This document shows positions 1 to 8,704 of a DNA stretch of 64,000 bases, piece by piece. Origin of the DNA: Cellulomonas flavigena DSM 20109 (GTDB lineage: Bacteria; Actinomycetota; Actinomycetes; Actinomycetales; Cellulomonadaceae). The notes under the pieces were generated by a model that saw only the letters and a list, made by a program, of their open reading frames with translations, did no database searches and was not told the DNA's origin. The stretch spans positions 3,224,001 through 3,288,000 of the forward strand of contig NC_014151.1 in assembly GCF_000092865.1 (NCBI RefSeq), given 5' to 3'. The stretch's first letter is position 1. The number at the start of each line of letters is the position of its first letter. The position numbers and the translations under genes are program-made.

Positions 1-227
1 CTCAGCTCCCAGGACGAGAGCGGGTCGCCGAGGTTCGTGACGGTGACGGCTGCACCGAAGCCACCGGGCCACTGGCTCGTCACGGCGTAGTCGACGCGGC
101 AGCCGGCGGCGGCCTGCGCGATGCTCGAGGTCAGGGCGGTGACGCCGCCGGCGAGGACGGCTCCGGCCGCGACGGCCGCGACGACCTTGCGTCTGGTGGT
201 GAGGGGTCTCTTCGAGCGGGGGTGCAT
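1..227 (-). CDS. Secreted CBM2 protein, N-terminal fragment (probable cellulase)
   Basis: Only the first 75 codons lie in the window; the gene runs off the left edge. It encodes a basic start, a hydrophobic signal core and an Ala-rich cleavage region, then the opening of a family 2 carbohydrate-binding module with the residues CRVDYAVTSQWPGGFG, typical of cellulose-binding CBM2a. The start is taken at the second of two nearby ATG codons (227) because the GAGGAG Shine-Dalgarno sits at proper spacing only for that one; the other is at 233. Signal and CBM2 are paralogous to the complete cellulase at 579-1988. The catalytic domain is outside the window, so the enzyme class is inferred from the module only. 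Confidence 0.85.
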   Translation of the reverse strand, partial: MHPRSKRPLTTRRKVVAAVAAGAVLAGGVTALTSSIAQAAAGCRVDYAVTSQWPGGFGAAVTVTNLGDPLSSWEL

Positions 228-359
228 GGACATCTCCTCGGGGTCGGGGTCGGCCAGTCCGCGGATCGGGTCGGCCACGCGCGTCGGGCGGCGCTCGGAC
301 GCCGGTGGACGCGCCGCAGGACGCGACGGCTCCGACGCCGTCCTGCGTAACGACACACC

Positions 360-417
360 GATCACACCTGCTCGACCTGCACCCTGGCGAGCCGACGGCC
401 ATTCCCTAATCGATTTG
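360..417 (-). promoter_or_regulatory. Conserved upstream block of CBM2 gene 1
   Basis: Reading the minus strand, CAAATCGATTAGGGA is followed by GCTCGCCAG and then GGTGTGATC. The same three blocks at the same spacing occur upstream of the neighbouring cellulase at 2090-2147. This is a shared promoter or operator region about 130-190 bases before the start codon. The part AAATCGATT has the central CG of LacI-family operators, so a CelR/CebR-type site is possible. The rest of the stretch between 228 and 578 shows no gene. Confidence 0.55.
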
Positions 418-578
418 TCACGAAACGGACACGACCCCGCGGGACGACGAGGCCGCGGACGCTCCCCCCGTCCGGGGGCGTCCGCGGCCTCGTCCTTCGG
501 TGCGTGGCGCTCGCGGCGTCGTCACGCACCGGCGGGTGAGCGCGCCGTCACCGACGCGCCACCGACCGGGGGCTCACG

Positions 579-1988
579 TCACCACTTGGCGTTGCGCGCG
601 AGCTCCAGGGCCATCGACTGCCACCAGGCGCCGGCCGCCGGGCCGCCGTTGCAGGTGCCGTCCGACTCGCCGGGACGCTTGATCCACAGCAGCGCGTCGA
701 GCCCGCTGCCGTCGTTGACGCGGGTCGGGCGGTCGCCCAGGGCGCGCCCGCTCGGGTTGCACCACTCGGAGCCCGACGCGCCGTTGCCGTTCCGCGACGT
801 GTCGATGACGAACTTCTTGCCACCGGTGAGGCGGGAGATCTCCTGGCCGTACGCCTTGGCCTCGGCCGTCGTGCGGTAGTTGGAGACGTTGAGCGAGAAG
901 CCGACGGCACCGTCCCAGCCGACGCGGTTGAGGCGGTTGGCCGCCTCCGACGCGGAGAGCCACGCCGAGTTGCCGGCGTCGATGTACACGCGCGCACCCT
1001 TGGCGGCGAACGCCTTGGCCGCGTACTGCAGGAAGCCGACCCGGTCGCCCTGGCCCTGGCAGTCGCCGAGCTGCGCGAGCGCGTCGGGCTCGAGGATCAC
1101 CCACGGGTTGCCCTGGACGCCCTGCGCGACGGTGTCGACCCAGCGCGCGTACTCCGAGGTGGCGACGCCGCCGCCCGAGTAGTTGCCGCAGTCACGGCCC
1201 GGGATGGCGTACACGACGATCTGCGCGATCTTGCCGGCGGAACGCGCCTTGCCGGTGTAGTCGCGGACCTGCTGCTGGATGACGGACGCGCTGGACCAGT
1301 CGCCGATCCACAGCGCCTGCGGCGTCTGCGCGATCTTCGCCAGCAGCACCTTGTCGTTGCCCGACGCGGCCTGCCAGGCGGCGTAGGCCGCCGTCTCGGG
1401 GTCGACGTAGAAGTCGCCGCTGGGCTGCGGCTGCTGGGTGGGCTGCTGGGTGGGCTGCTGCGTCGGCTGCTGGGTGGGCTGCTGCGTCGGCTGCTGGGTG
1501 GGCTGCTGCGTCGGCTGCTGGGTCGGCTGCTGGGTCGGCTGGCCGCCGGACACCGAACCGGTGCACGCCGTGCCGTTGAGCGTGAACGACGTGGGCTTGG
1601 CGTTCGAGCCGTTCCACGAGCCGTTGAACCCGAGCGAGATGACGCCGTTGGTGCCGACCGAGCCGTTCCACGGGGAGTTCACGACCGTGACCTGCGAGCC
1701 GCTCGACGAGGCCGCGCCGTTCCAGAGCTGCTGGATCGACTGGCCGCTGGGGAACGTCCAGCGCAGGTCCCACGACGACAGCGGGTCGCCGAGGTTCGTG
1801 ACGTTGATGCTGGCGCCGAAACCGCCGGGCCACTCGTTGGTGACCGCGTAGTCGACGCGGCAGCCGGCGGCGGCGTTCGCCGCGGTGGAGGCCAGGACGG
1901 TCGTGCCGGCGGCGAGCACCGCGCCGGCGGCGAGCACCGCGACGGCCTTGCGACCGGCGGCGAGCGCCGGCTTCGGGCGGGGGGACAT
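579..1988 (-). CDS. cenA: GH6 endoglucanase with N-terminal CBM2 (CenA type)
   Basis: Secreted cellulase of 469 residues that hydrolyses beta-1,4-glucan outside the cell. Signal peptide about 1-39 (cleavage near ANA); CBM2 about 42-143 with surface tryptophans; linker 144-190 made of nine PTQQ units; GH6 catalytic domain 191-469. The expected GH6 acids are present: D266 in YAIPGRDCG, D302 in ILEPDALAQLGDC (general acid in the C. fimi CenA family) and D443 near the C terminus in PGESDGTC. The ATG at 1988 has a GAGGAG site six bases away. The layout matches C. fimi CenA, except that the usual PT box is replaced by PTQQ. It lies beside a second CBM2 gene in the same orientation with a matching upstream region. 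Confidence 0.96.
   Translation of the reverse strand: MSPRPKPALAAGRKAVAVLAAGAVLAAGTTVLASTAANAAAGCRVDYAVTNEWPGGFGASINVTNLGDPLSSWDLRWTFPSGQSIQQLWNGAASSSGSQVTVVNSPWNGSVGTNGVISLGFNGSWNGSNAKPTSFTLNGTACTGSVSGGQPTQQPTQQPTQQPTQQPTQQPTQQPTQQPTQQPTQQPQPSGDFYVDPETAAYAAWQAASGNDKVLLAKIAQTPQALWIGDWSSASVIQQQVRDYTGKARSAGKIAQIVVYAIPGRDCGNYSGGGVATSEYARWVDTVAQGVQGNPWVILEPDALAQLGDCQGQGDRVGFLQYAAKAFAAKGARVYIDAGNSAWLSASEAANRLNRVGWDGAVGFSLNVSNYRTTAEAKAYGQEISRLTGGKKFVIDTSRNGNGASGSEWCNPSGRALGDRPTRVNDGSGLDALLWIKRPGESDGTCNGGPAAGAWWQSMALELARNAKW
1431..1538 (-). repeat. 12-bp repeat encoding the PTQQ linker
   Basis: Nine 12-bp units code for Pro-Thr-Gln-Gln. The units partly alternate between two synonymous forms (CCC ACC CAG CAG and CCG ACG CAG CAG). 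They form the hinge between CBM2 and GH6. Unit number may vary between strains by slippage. Confidence 0.9.
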
Positions 1989-2089
1989 GGGTTCTCCTCG
2001 GATCGGTGACCTGACACGGCGCCGGCGCGGGGGACCGACGCGAGGCGCCCGGCAGGGGTCGGCGGCGACCCCGGTACGGACGTCCCGCT

Positions 2090-2147
2090 GATCACACCCG
2101 AGGACGGGGGGTGCTGGCGAGCACCCGGCGGGTCCCTAATCGTTTTG
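2090..2147 (-). promoter_or_regulatory. Conserved upstream block of the GH6 cellulase
   Basis: Minus-strand CAAAACGATTAGGGA, GCTCGCCAG and GGTGTGATC at exactly the spacing seen at 360-417 (blocks begin 19 and 35 bases apart in both). This marks a common control region about 100-160 bases before the GH6 start at 1988. No gene is visible in the remainder of 1989-2342. Confidence 0.55.
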
Positions 2148-2342
2148 ATGCTGGAAGCGGTTCCGGAGCGTGGCGCGCCCCGCGCCCGCCGCATCCCCCG
2201 CGCCCGCCGTCGTCAGGGCCGCGGCCCACCTGCCTCACGGTGGTGCCGGCGGTGGGACACCGTGACGCGCTTCCACCGGCCGCACCGCACCGGGCCACGG
2301 GATTACCCACCCCCGTGCGGCACCGCGGCGCACGCCCGCCGG

Positions 2343-3134
2343 CTACTCCTCCAGGTACTCCGGACCGCCGTGCACGCCGAACGCCTCCTCGAGGGACCCG
2401 ATCCCGTTCTCCCGCAGGTGAGCCGTGAGCTCCCGGCCGACCCAGCGCAGGTGCCAGCCCTCGGGGGCGTACCCGGTGACCGCGGTGTTCGCCTCGGTGT
2501 ACCGCACGACGAAGCCGAACTCCCACGCGTGCTCGCTCAGCCAGATCCCCTCCGGCGTCCGCGCGAAGCACGTCTGGTAGTTGCAGGACGGCTGGGACCC
2601 GGAGTCGACGTCGAGCGCGAAGCCCGTCTGGTGCTCCGAGAACCCGGGCCGCGCCGAGTAGCGCTCGGCGTGCGCGAAGCCCCGGCGCGCCTCGACCGAC
2701 CGGCGCGCGGCGGCCTGGTCCTGGTACGACCGGTACCCGCTGCTGGTGACCACGTCCACGCCCGCGGCGCCCGCCGCGTCGAGCATCGCGCGCAGGTCGG
2801 GCTCGACGGCGGCGCGCACCTGCGCCTCGCCCACCGTGACGAGGTCCGCGGGCGCGTACGCGCGGTCGATCGGGTGCTGCTTGTTGACGATCACCCACGG
2901 GCTCGCCGGGTCCGTCGTCGAGTGCTGCCGCACGTCGAGGCCGGGCGTCGGCGTGGGGCGCGACGGCACGGTGGGGACGGCGATCGCGTCCTCCCAGGGC
3001 ACCAGCTCCGCCATGCCCTCGATGCGGGCGTCCTCGCGGAACAGCACGGACCACAGTCCGGTCACGATTCCGCCCACGCCGACGACGGCGGTGGCGGCCA
3101 GGACCACGAGCACGACGGTGCGCCAGCGTGACAT
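2343..3134 (-). CDS. VanY-type D-alanyl-D-alanine carboxypeptidase (peptidase M15B)
   Basis: Membrane-anchored, extracytoplasmic peptidase of 263 residues that trims the terminal D-Ala of peptidoglycan stem peptides. A membrane segment spans about residues 6-30. The M15 zinc site is complete: H168 and D175 in SEHQTGFALDVD, and H228 with catalytic E225 in EGWHLRWVG. There is no Shine-Dalgarno; a TACGAT -10 hexamer ends seven bases before the ATG, so a leaderless mRNA is likely. It lies 34 bases from the ribonuclease gene, same strand. Nothing links it to vancomycin resistance here (no vanHAX or vanRS). Confidence 0.92.
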   Translation of the reverse strand: MSRWRTVVLVVLAATAVVGVGGIVTGLWSVLFREDARIEGMAELVPWEDAIAVPTVPSRPTPTPGLDVRQHSTTDPASPWVIVNKQHPIDRAYAPADLVTVGEAQVRAAVEPDLRAMLDAAGAAGVDVVTSSGYRSYQDQAAARRSVEARRGFAHAERYSARPGFSEHQTGFALDVDSGSQPSCNYQTCFARTPEGIWLSEHAWEFGFVVRYTEANTAVTGYAPEGWHLRWVGRELTAHLRENGIGSLEEAFGVHGGPEYLEE

Positions 3135-3168
3135 GAAGGCGATCGTAGGGTGAACCGGGACGAACCGG

Positions 3169-4653
3169 TCAGACCGCGACGAACGTCACCCGTCGGTGTG
3201 GCACCGACACCTCGTCCAGCCGAACCTCCAGCCGCTGCCCGAGCGGCAGGTCACCGGAGGCCGTGACGGGGGCCACCACGGCGGGCTCGCGCAGCTGCAG
3301 CGCGCCACGGACCCGCCCGTCCTTCGGTGCGTCGGCGTCGACGACCACGCCCGTGAAGTGCTCCCCCGCGTGGGGCGCGAGCACGACGGCCTCGACGAGG
3401 TCGAGCGCCCCGCGGTCGAACGCCGCCACCCGCCGGCCCGTGCGGGTCATCGTCGCCGGCAGGTCGGGCAGCGCCTCGCCCACCCAGTCGGGCACCTGCC
3501 GGCCCGCGACGGCGGCGAGGCAGACCTCGGTGCCGTACCTGTCGACGAGCCGCCGCAGCGGGGCCGTGACGTGCGCGTACGGCGCGCGGATCGCGGCGTG
3601 CTCGGCGTCGTCGCCGGTGGGCACGGGGGCGTCGGGCACGCCGAAGGCACGGTAGCCGGCCCCACGGAAGAGCGTGGTCGCCTCGCGCAGGAACGCGGCG
3701 TGCGGGCCGCGGTGCGAGTCGAGGCGCGCGAGCAGGTCCGCGTACGGCAGGTCGGCGGGCCAGTCGATGTCGAGCGCGGCGGCCGTGCGGCGCAGGCGTG
3801 CGACGTCCCGCGGGTCCGCGGGCGGCAGCGTGCGCACGACCCCCACGCCCGCGTCGAGCATGAGACGCGCCGCGACCATGCCCGTGAGCAGCGAGACCTG
3901 CGCGTTCCAGCCCTCGACCGGCAAGGTCGCCCGGAAGCGCAGCCGGAACGCGCCGTCCTCCTGCACGACCTCCTGCTCGGGGACGTCGAGGGATGCGCCG
4001 CCGCGCTCACGCTCGCGCTCCTGGCGCAGCGCGCCGACGTCCGCGAGGCCGCGGAGCAGGTCGTCGGCGGTGCCGTCGTCGAGTCGCTGCTGGACCTGCG
4101 CGTACGACAGCTGCGCGCGGCTGCGGACCAGCGCGCGCTCGACGTGCACGTCCTGGGGTTCGCCGTGGGCGTCGAGGTCCATCGTCCACAGGACCGCGGG
4201 GCGCACCTGGTCGGCGAGCAGGCTGGCGGCCCCCTCCGAGAGCACGGCGGGGTGCAGCGGCACGCGGCCGTCGGGGCTGTAGCAGGTCATCCCGCGACGG
4301 TGGGTCTCGGCGTCGAGTGCGCCACCGGGCGCGACGAACGCGGCGACGTCGGCGATCGCGTACCGCACGCGCCACCCCGTGCCGCGCCGCTCGACGTGGA
4401 CGGCCTGGTCGAGGTCGGTGGAGCCCTCGGGGTCGACGGTGACGAACGCGACGTCCGTGCGATCGGTGCGGTCACCGGGCGCGTGCGCGCCCTGCGGTCC
4501 GCGCTCCGCGGCGACCTCGGCCTCGGCGAGCGCGGCGTCGGGGTAGACGACGGGCAGCTCGACCTCGGCACGCAGGGCGTCGAGCCCTTCGGCCACGGCA
4601 CGGGACGCGGGGTCGCCGGTGGGAGCGGGGAGACGGACGGGGCGGCCGGGCAC
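3169..4653 (-). CDS. RNB-domain ribonuclease (RNase II/R family)
   Basis: Exoribonuclease-family protein of 494 residues. The RNB catalytic signature DPEGSTDLDQAVHV lies at 74-87 with the metal-binding aspartates D74, D80 and D82. The N-terminal cold-shock domains are largely missing and the C-terminal part is short, which is the compact actinobacterial form rather than full RNase R. The GTG start at 4653 lacks a Shine-Dalgarno, but TAGAGT ends six bases upstream, so leaderless expression is likely. Confidence 0.88.
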   Translation of the reverse strand: MPGRPVRLPAPTGDPASRAVAEGLDALRAEVELPVVYPDAALAEAEVAAERGPQGAHAPGDRTDRTDVAFVTVDPEGSTDLDQAVHVERRGTGWRVRYAIADVAAFVAPGGALDAETHRRGMTCYSPDGRVPLHPAVLSEGAASLLADQVRPAVLWTMDLDAHGEPQDVHVERALVRSRAQLSYAQVQQRLDDGTADDLLRGLADVGALRQERERERGGASLDVPEQEVVQEDGAFRLRFRATLPVEGWNAQVSLLTGMVAARLMLDAGVGVVRTLPPADPRDVARLRRTAAALDIDWPADLPYADLLARLDSHRGPHAAFLREATTLFRGAGYRAFGVPDAPVPTGDDAEHAAIRAPYAHVTAPLRRLVDRYGTEVCLAAVAGRQVPDWVGEALPDLPATMTRTGRRVAAFDRGALDLVEAVVLAPHAGEHFTGVVVDADAPKDGRVRGALQLREPAVVAPVTASGDLPLGQRLEVRLDEVSVPHRRVTFVAV

Positions 4654-4736
4654 GGGACGACTCTAGGCGTCCCCGTGCTGCAGCTTCGACCCGGGCGCGC
4701 GGGCGGGCCCGTCGCGCCCCACGGACGCGTCCGCGC

Positions 4737-5120
4737 TCAGGGGACGAGCAGGACCTGCCCGTCGACCACGGCGACGGCATGGACCCGCAGGTCGACGGGG
4801 TCCTTGCCGACCGGGTCGAGGCACGCCCCCGTGCGCAGGTCCCAGACCTGCTTGTACATGGGCGAGGTCACCGTCGGCTCACCCGCGCGGTCGCCGACGA
4901 GACCACGGCTGAGCACGTTCGCCCCGGAGTACGGGTCGCGCTGCTGCACCGCGAGCACCTCGTCGGTGGCGAGCCGGAACAGCGCGACGCGCTGCTCGCC
5001 GACGATCGCCCCGGCGCCACGCTCGGGGAGCAGGTCGTCCAGGGCGCACACCCGCACGGCGCCGAGGGCGGTGGGCACGTCGGGGGTGGGCGTCGCCGTG
5101 GCGGGCGTCGGGTGGCTCAT
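4737..5120 (-). CDS. nirD: Nitrite reductase (NADH) small subunit NirD
   Basis: Cytoplasmic 127-residue partner of NirB in assimilatory reduction of nitrite to ammonium. It has the Rieske-like fold sequence of NirD (from about residue 17, with RDPYSGANVLSRG and SPMYKQVWDLRTG) but none of the Cys/His iron-sulfur ligands, as expected for this subunit. The start ATG overlaps the nirB stop (ATGA), so the two are translationally coupled. Confidence 0.93.
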   Translation of the reverse strand: MSHPTPATATPTPDVPTALGAVRVCALDDLLPERGAGAIVGEQRVALFRLATDEVLAVQQRDPYSGANVLSRGLVGDRAGEPTVTSPMYKQVWDLRTGACLDPVGKDPVDLRVHAVAVVDGQVLLVP

Positions 5121-7711
5121 GGCGCGTCCTCCTGGAGGGTCGTGGCGCCGGCGGCACGGGCGCTCAGGAGATCGGGGTGACCGCGCTCCCCGGGACGTGC
5201 AGGGCGGGCCTGACCACGTTCCGGCACGTAGGACAGGTCCGGGTCCGACCGGTCCGGGGCGTTGACGTAGGGTATGAACGCGCGCAGCTTCCCGGGGTCC
5301 TCGAGGGTCGCGCGCCACTCGTCGACGTACCCCGCGACGTGCCGTTCGACCTCCGCGTCGAGCTCGGCGCCGAGGCCCCGGGAGTCCTCGACCACGACAC
5401 GCCGCAGCTCCGCCACGCCCCCCGGGAACGCCGCCACCCACGGCGCGGTCCGCTGCAGCCGGTCGGCGCTGCGGATGTACAGCGCGAGGAAGCGGTCGAC
5501 CACCTGCACGAGACGGTCGTCGTCGAGGTCCTCGGCGAGCAGCTCGGCGTGCCGCGGCGTGAAACCCCCGTTGCCGCCCACGTACACGTTCCAGCCCTTC
5601 TCGGTCGCGATCACCCCGACGTCCTTGCCGCGGGCCTCGGCGCACTCACGTGCGCACCCGGACACCCCGACCTTGAACTTGTGCGGCGCACGCAGACCGC
5701 GGTACCGCAGCTCGAGCCGCACGGCCATCGACGACGAGTCCTGCACGCCGAACCGGCACCACGCCTGCCCGACGCACGTCTTCACCGCTCGCAGGGACTT
5801 GCCGTAGGCCTGGCCCGACTCGAACCCCGCGTCGACCAGGCGCCGCCAGATGGCCGGCAGCTGGTCCTGCCGGGCGCCGAACATGCCGATGCGCTGCGCG
5901 CCGGTGACGCGCGTGAACAGCCCGAACTCCTGCGCCACCTGTGCGAGCACCAGGAGCTTCTCGGGGGTGACCTCACCACCGGGCATGCGCGGCACCACGG
6001 AGTACGTGCCGTCCTTCTGCAGGTTCGCCAGCAGGTGGTCGTTGGTGTCCTGCAGCGAGGCCTGGTCGGGCTGCAGGACGTGCCCGATGCCGAGCGACGA
6101 CAGGATGGACGCGACCACCGGGCGGCACACGGCGCAGCCGCGCCCGCGGCCGTGCCGCGCGACGACCTCGGTGAACGTACGCAGCCCCTCGGCGCGCACG
6201 AGGGCGTAGAGCTCGGCCCGGGACGTCGCGAAGTGCTCGCACATCGCCGTCGAGACCGTGAAGCCGGACGTCTCCAGCGTGCTGTTCACGACGGTCGTCA
6301 GCAGCGGGACGCACGACCCGCAGACCGTGCCGGCGCGCGTGCTCGCCTTGACGTCGCCCACGCTGCGGCAGCCGTGCTCGGTGACGGCCGCCCGGACGGC
6401 ACCGACGGAGACGTTGGCGCACGAGCACAGGACGACGTCGTCGGGCAGGTCGCTGCGGACCGGCCCTGCACCGCCCGTCGGCGCGAGGTACGCCGAGGGG
6501 TCGGCTCCCAGCGGACGTCCGAGCAGGGGCCGCAGCTGCGCGTAGAGCTCGATGTCGCCGACGAGGACCCCGCCGAGCAGGACGCGCGCGTCGTCCGAGA
6601 CGACGAGCTTGCGGTACGTGCGGGCGACGGGGTCCGCGAACGTCACCTCCAACGCGCCCGGTGTCAGCCCGAGGACGTCGCCGAACGCGGCCGCGTCGAC
6701 GCCGACGCCCTTGAGCTTGGTCCCGTCCGGGCTGCGCTCGTACAGCCGGCACCCGCCGAACAGCCGGTTGACGACGACGTCGGCCATGGCGTTGCCGGGC
6801 GCGACCAGGCCGACGCACTCGCCGTCATGGCTCGCGACCTCGCCGATCGCCCACACCGCGGGGTCCGCCGTGCGGCACGTCGGGCCCACGACCACGCCGC
6901 CGCGCTCGGCGACCGGCAGGCCCGACTCGCGGGCGAGACGGTCGCGCGGACGCACGCCGGTGGAGTAGACGACGACGTCGGTGTCGAGCACCTCGCCGTC
7001 GGACAGCTCGAGCGCCCCCACTGCACCGTCGGCTGCGCCGACGACCCGCGTCGCGGCGGTCGACGTGCGCACGTCGACGCCGAGTCCGGTGACGAGGACA
7101 CGCAGCGCCTCGCCGCCGCCCGCGTCGAGCTGGACGGCCATGAGCCGGTCGGCGAACTCCACGACCGTGGGCGCGACGCCCAGGGTCGACAGGGCCGCCG
7201 CGGCCTCCAGCCCCAGCACTCCCCCGCCGACGACGGTGCCGCGCAGGGGCCGCCCGAGGGTCCGCGCGCGCTCGGTGACCCACGCCCGCAGGGCCTCCAC
7301 GTCCTCGAGGGTGCGGTACCGCAGCACGCCGGGCAGGTCGGTGCCCTCGGCGCGCGGCACCCAGGCCCACGAGCCGGTCGCCAGGACCAGGTGGTCGTAG
7401 GCCAGGACGCGGCCCGAGGCCGTCGTCACCGTCTGCGCGCTGCGGTCCAGGCGCACGGCCCGGTCACCCGTGACGAGCGTGACGCGGGGGTCGTCCCAGA
7501 CCTCCGGCGCGAGGACGAGGTCCTCGGCCGTGCGGCCGGTGAAGACGTCGGACAGGTGGACGCGGTCGTACGGGCGGTGCGGCTCGTCGCCCACGACGGT
7601 GAGCGTCCAGTCGCCGTCGCGCGCGCACAGCTGCTCGGCGAACCGGTGGGCCACCATCCCGGCACCCACGACCACGACCCGCCCGGGCCCGTGCACGACG
7701 TCGTTCCGCAT
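5117..7711 (-). CDS. nirB: Nitrite reductase (NADH) large subunit NirB
   Basis: NADH-dependent siroheme nitrite reductase of 864 residues that reduces nitrite to ammonium in the cytoplasm. The N-terminal FAD/NAD(P) oxidoreductase begins with VVVVGAGMVAHRF. A [2Fe-2S] BFD-like segment follows (CSCANVSVG and AGTVCGSC, plus a second CAVC motif), then the siroheme/[4Fe-4S] reductase with CVGQAWCRFG and GVSGCARECAEARGKDVG. The ATG at 7711 is preferred; an in-frame TTG at 7726 would add five residues. Neither has a good ribosome site. It is coupled to nirD; no nitrate reductase or nitrite transporter is in view. Confidence 0.95.
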   Translation of the reverse strand: MRNDVVHGPGRVVVVGAGMVAHRFAEQLCARDGDWTLTVVGDEPHRPYDRVHLSDVFTGRTAEDLVLAPEVWDDPRVTLVTGDRAVRLDRSAQTVTTASGRVLAYDHLVLATGSWAWVPRAEGTDLPGVLRYRTLEDVEALRAWVTERARTLGRPLRGTVVGGGVLGLEAAAALSTLGVAPTVVEFADRLMAVQLDAGGGEALRVLVTGLGVDVRTSTAATRVVGAADGAVGALELSDGEVLDTDVVVYSTGVRPRDRLARESGLPVAERGGVVVGPTCRTADPAVWAIGEVASHDGECVGLVAPGNAMADVVVNRLFGGCRLYERSPDGTKLKGVGVDAAAFGDVLGLTPGALEVTFADPVARTYRKLVVSDDARVLLGGVLVGDIELYAQLRPLLGRPLGADPSAYLAPTGGAGPVRSDLPDDVVLCSCANVSVGAVRAAVTEHGCRSVGDVKASTRAGTVCGSCVPLLTTVVNSTLETSGFTVSTAMCEHFATSRAELYALVRAEGLRTFTEVVARHGRGRGCAVCRPVVASILSSLGIGHVLQPDQASLQDTNDHLLANLQKDGTYSVVPRMPGGEVTPEKLLVLAQVAQEFGLFTRVTGAQRIGMFGARQDQLPAIWRRLVDAGFESGQAYGKSLRAVKTCVGQAWCRFGVQDSSSMAVRLELRYRGLRAPHKFKVGVSGCARECAEARGKDVGVIATEKGWNVYVGGNGGFTPRHAELLAEDLDDDRLVQVVDRFLALYIRSADRLQRTAPWVAAFPGGVAELRRVVVEDSRGLGAELDAEVERHVAGYVDEWRATLEDPGKLRAFIPYVNAPDRSDPDLSYVPERGQARPARPGERGHPDLLSARAAGATTLQEDAP

Positions 7712-7820
7712 GGACCGAGTTTTCAACGGCGCGACCGTGGGAACGTGGGCCGAACGGCCCGGACCCCCACGCTGTGCAGCGCACGCGTCTCAACCGGCGA
7801 GACAGCCGACTATATCTATC

Positions 7821-7849
7821 CCCTTTTGGAAAGGGTGTGCCTAACCTGC
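7821..7849. promoter_or_regulatory. DtxR/IdeR-like box and palindrome in the nirB / flavin reductase divergent region
   Basis: A perfect 6-bp palindrome (CCCTTT-TGG-AAAGGG, 7821-7835) overlaps a sequence at 7831-7849 that matches the IdeR/DtxR consensus at about 13 of 19 positions; the minus strand reads AGGTTAGGCACACC. A TATAGT -10-like hexamer for nirB lies next to it. The 423-base gap (7712-8134) also holds an 18-codon GTG-initiated mini-ORF at 7902-7958 with a GGGAGG site, a possible leader peptide without cysteine or other telling residues. Confidence 0.4.
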
Positions 7850-8134
7850 GAGGGACGCACACCACCGGGCACGCCGCCCGAGCGCGACGGGAGGCACGCA
7901 CGTGAGCACCACCGGCACGTCCGCCGCCGGCGTCCGCCCCCGGGCGGACCTCCCGTGACCCGCCGAGCCCGCCGCGCCACGGCGCTCCGATGTCGCCGTC
8001 CCCGCCGCGGTGACGCGCCCGCCGCCCTGGCGCCCGCCCGCCGCAGAGCCCGCCCGCCCGCCACCGCCCGCGCGACGGCCCCGGCGCGCGCTCCCCCGAC
8101 CATCCCCTCGCACCACGGAGCACAGGAGCACCTC

Positions 8135-8704
8135 ATGACCCGACCCGACCCCGCTCGCACCGTCGCCCTCGTGGGCAACCCGCGCGCCGGCTCCCGCACC
8201 CTCGGCGCCGCCGTGTCCCTCGCCGCCACGCTGGCCGAACGCCTGGGCGGTGGTGGGCCCACCGCCGTCGACCTCGCGAGCCTCGCGCGCGGCCTGCACG
8301 CCCAGCCACGGCCGGCCGACCTCGACGCCGCGCTCGCGGCCGTCGCCGCCGCCGACCTCCTCGTCGTCGCGACCCCCGTCCACAAGGCCTCGTTCACCGG
8401 GCTGCTGAAGTCCTTCCTCGACCTGTACGGGCCCGACGGGCTCGACGGCGTCACCGCCGTCCCGCTCGTCGTCTCGGCCACCCCCGCCCACACGCTGGTC
8501 GGCGAGGTCCACCTGCGGCCCGTCCTCGTCGAGCTCGGCGCGAGCGTCCCGACGCGCACGCTCAGCGTCCTCGACACCGACCTCGCCGACCTGGCCCCCG
8601 CCGTCGAGCGCTGGTGGCAGCGCGCGGAGCGGCCGCTGCGGCGGGCGGTCACCCTGCCCGCCGCGTCCACGCGCTCCGAGGACCTCCTGGAGGTGGCCCG
8701 ATGA
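8135..8704 (+). CDS. NADPH-dependent FMN reductase family protein
   Basis: Flavodoxin-like-fold FMN reductase of 189 residues. The phosphate-binding turn GNPRAGSRT follows the first strand (about 12-20), and PVHKASFTGLLKSFLDL (about 82-98) is the flavin-contact and dimer segment of the SsuE/MsuE group. Such enzymes supply reduced FMN to monooxygenases or reduce ferric iron. The ATG at 8135 has an AGGAG site. The stop overlaps the next flavin reductase (ATGA). A DtxR-like box upstream hints at iron control; the substrate pathway is not visible. Confidence 0.85.
   Translation: MTRPDPARTVALVGNPRAGSRTLGAAVSLAATLAERLGGGGPTAVDLASLARGLHAQPRPADLDAALAAVAAADLLVVATPVHKASFTGLLKSFLDLYGPDGLDGVTAVPLVVSATPAHTLVGEVHLRPVLVELGASVPTRTLSVLDTDLADLAPAVERWWQRAERPLRRAVTLPAASTRSEDLLEVAR

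Noticed and set aside
2343..3134. Vancomycin-resistance gene vanY
   Set aside because: Only a generic VanY-type carboxypeptidase; no vanS/R/H/A/X genes nearby.
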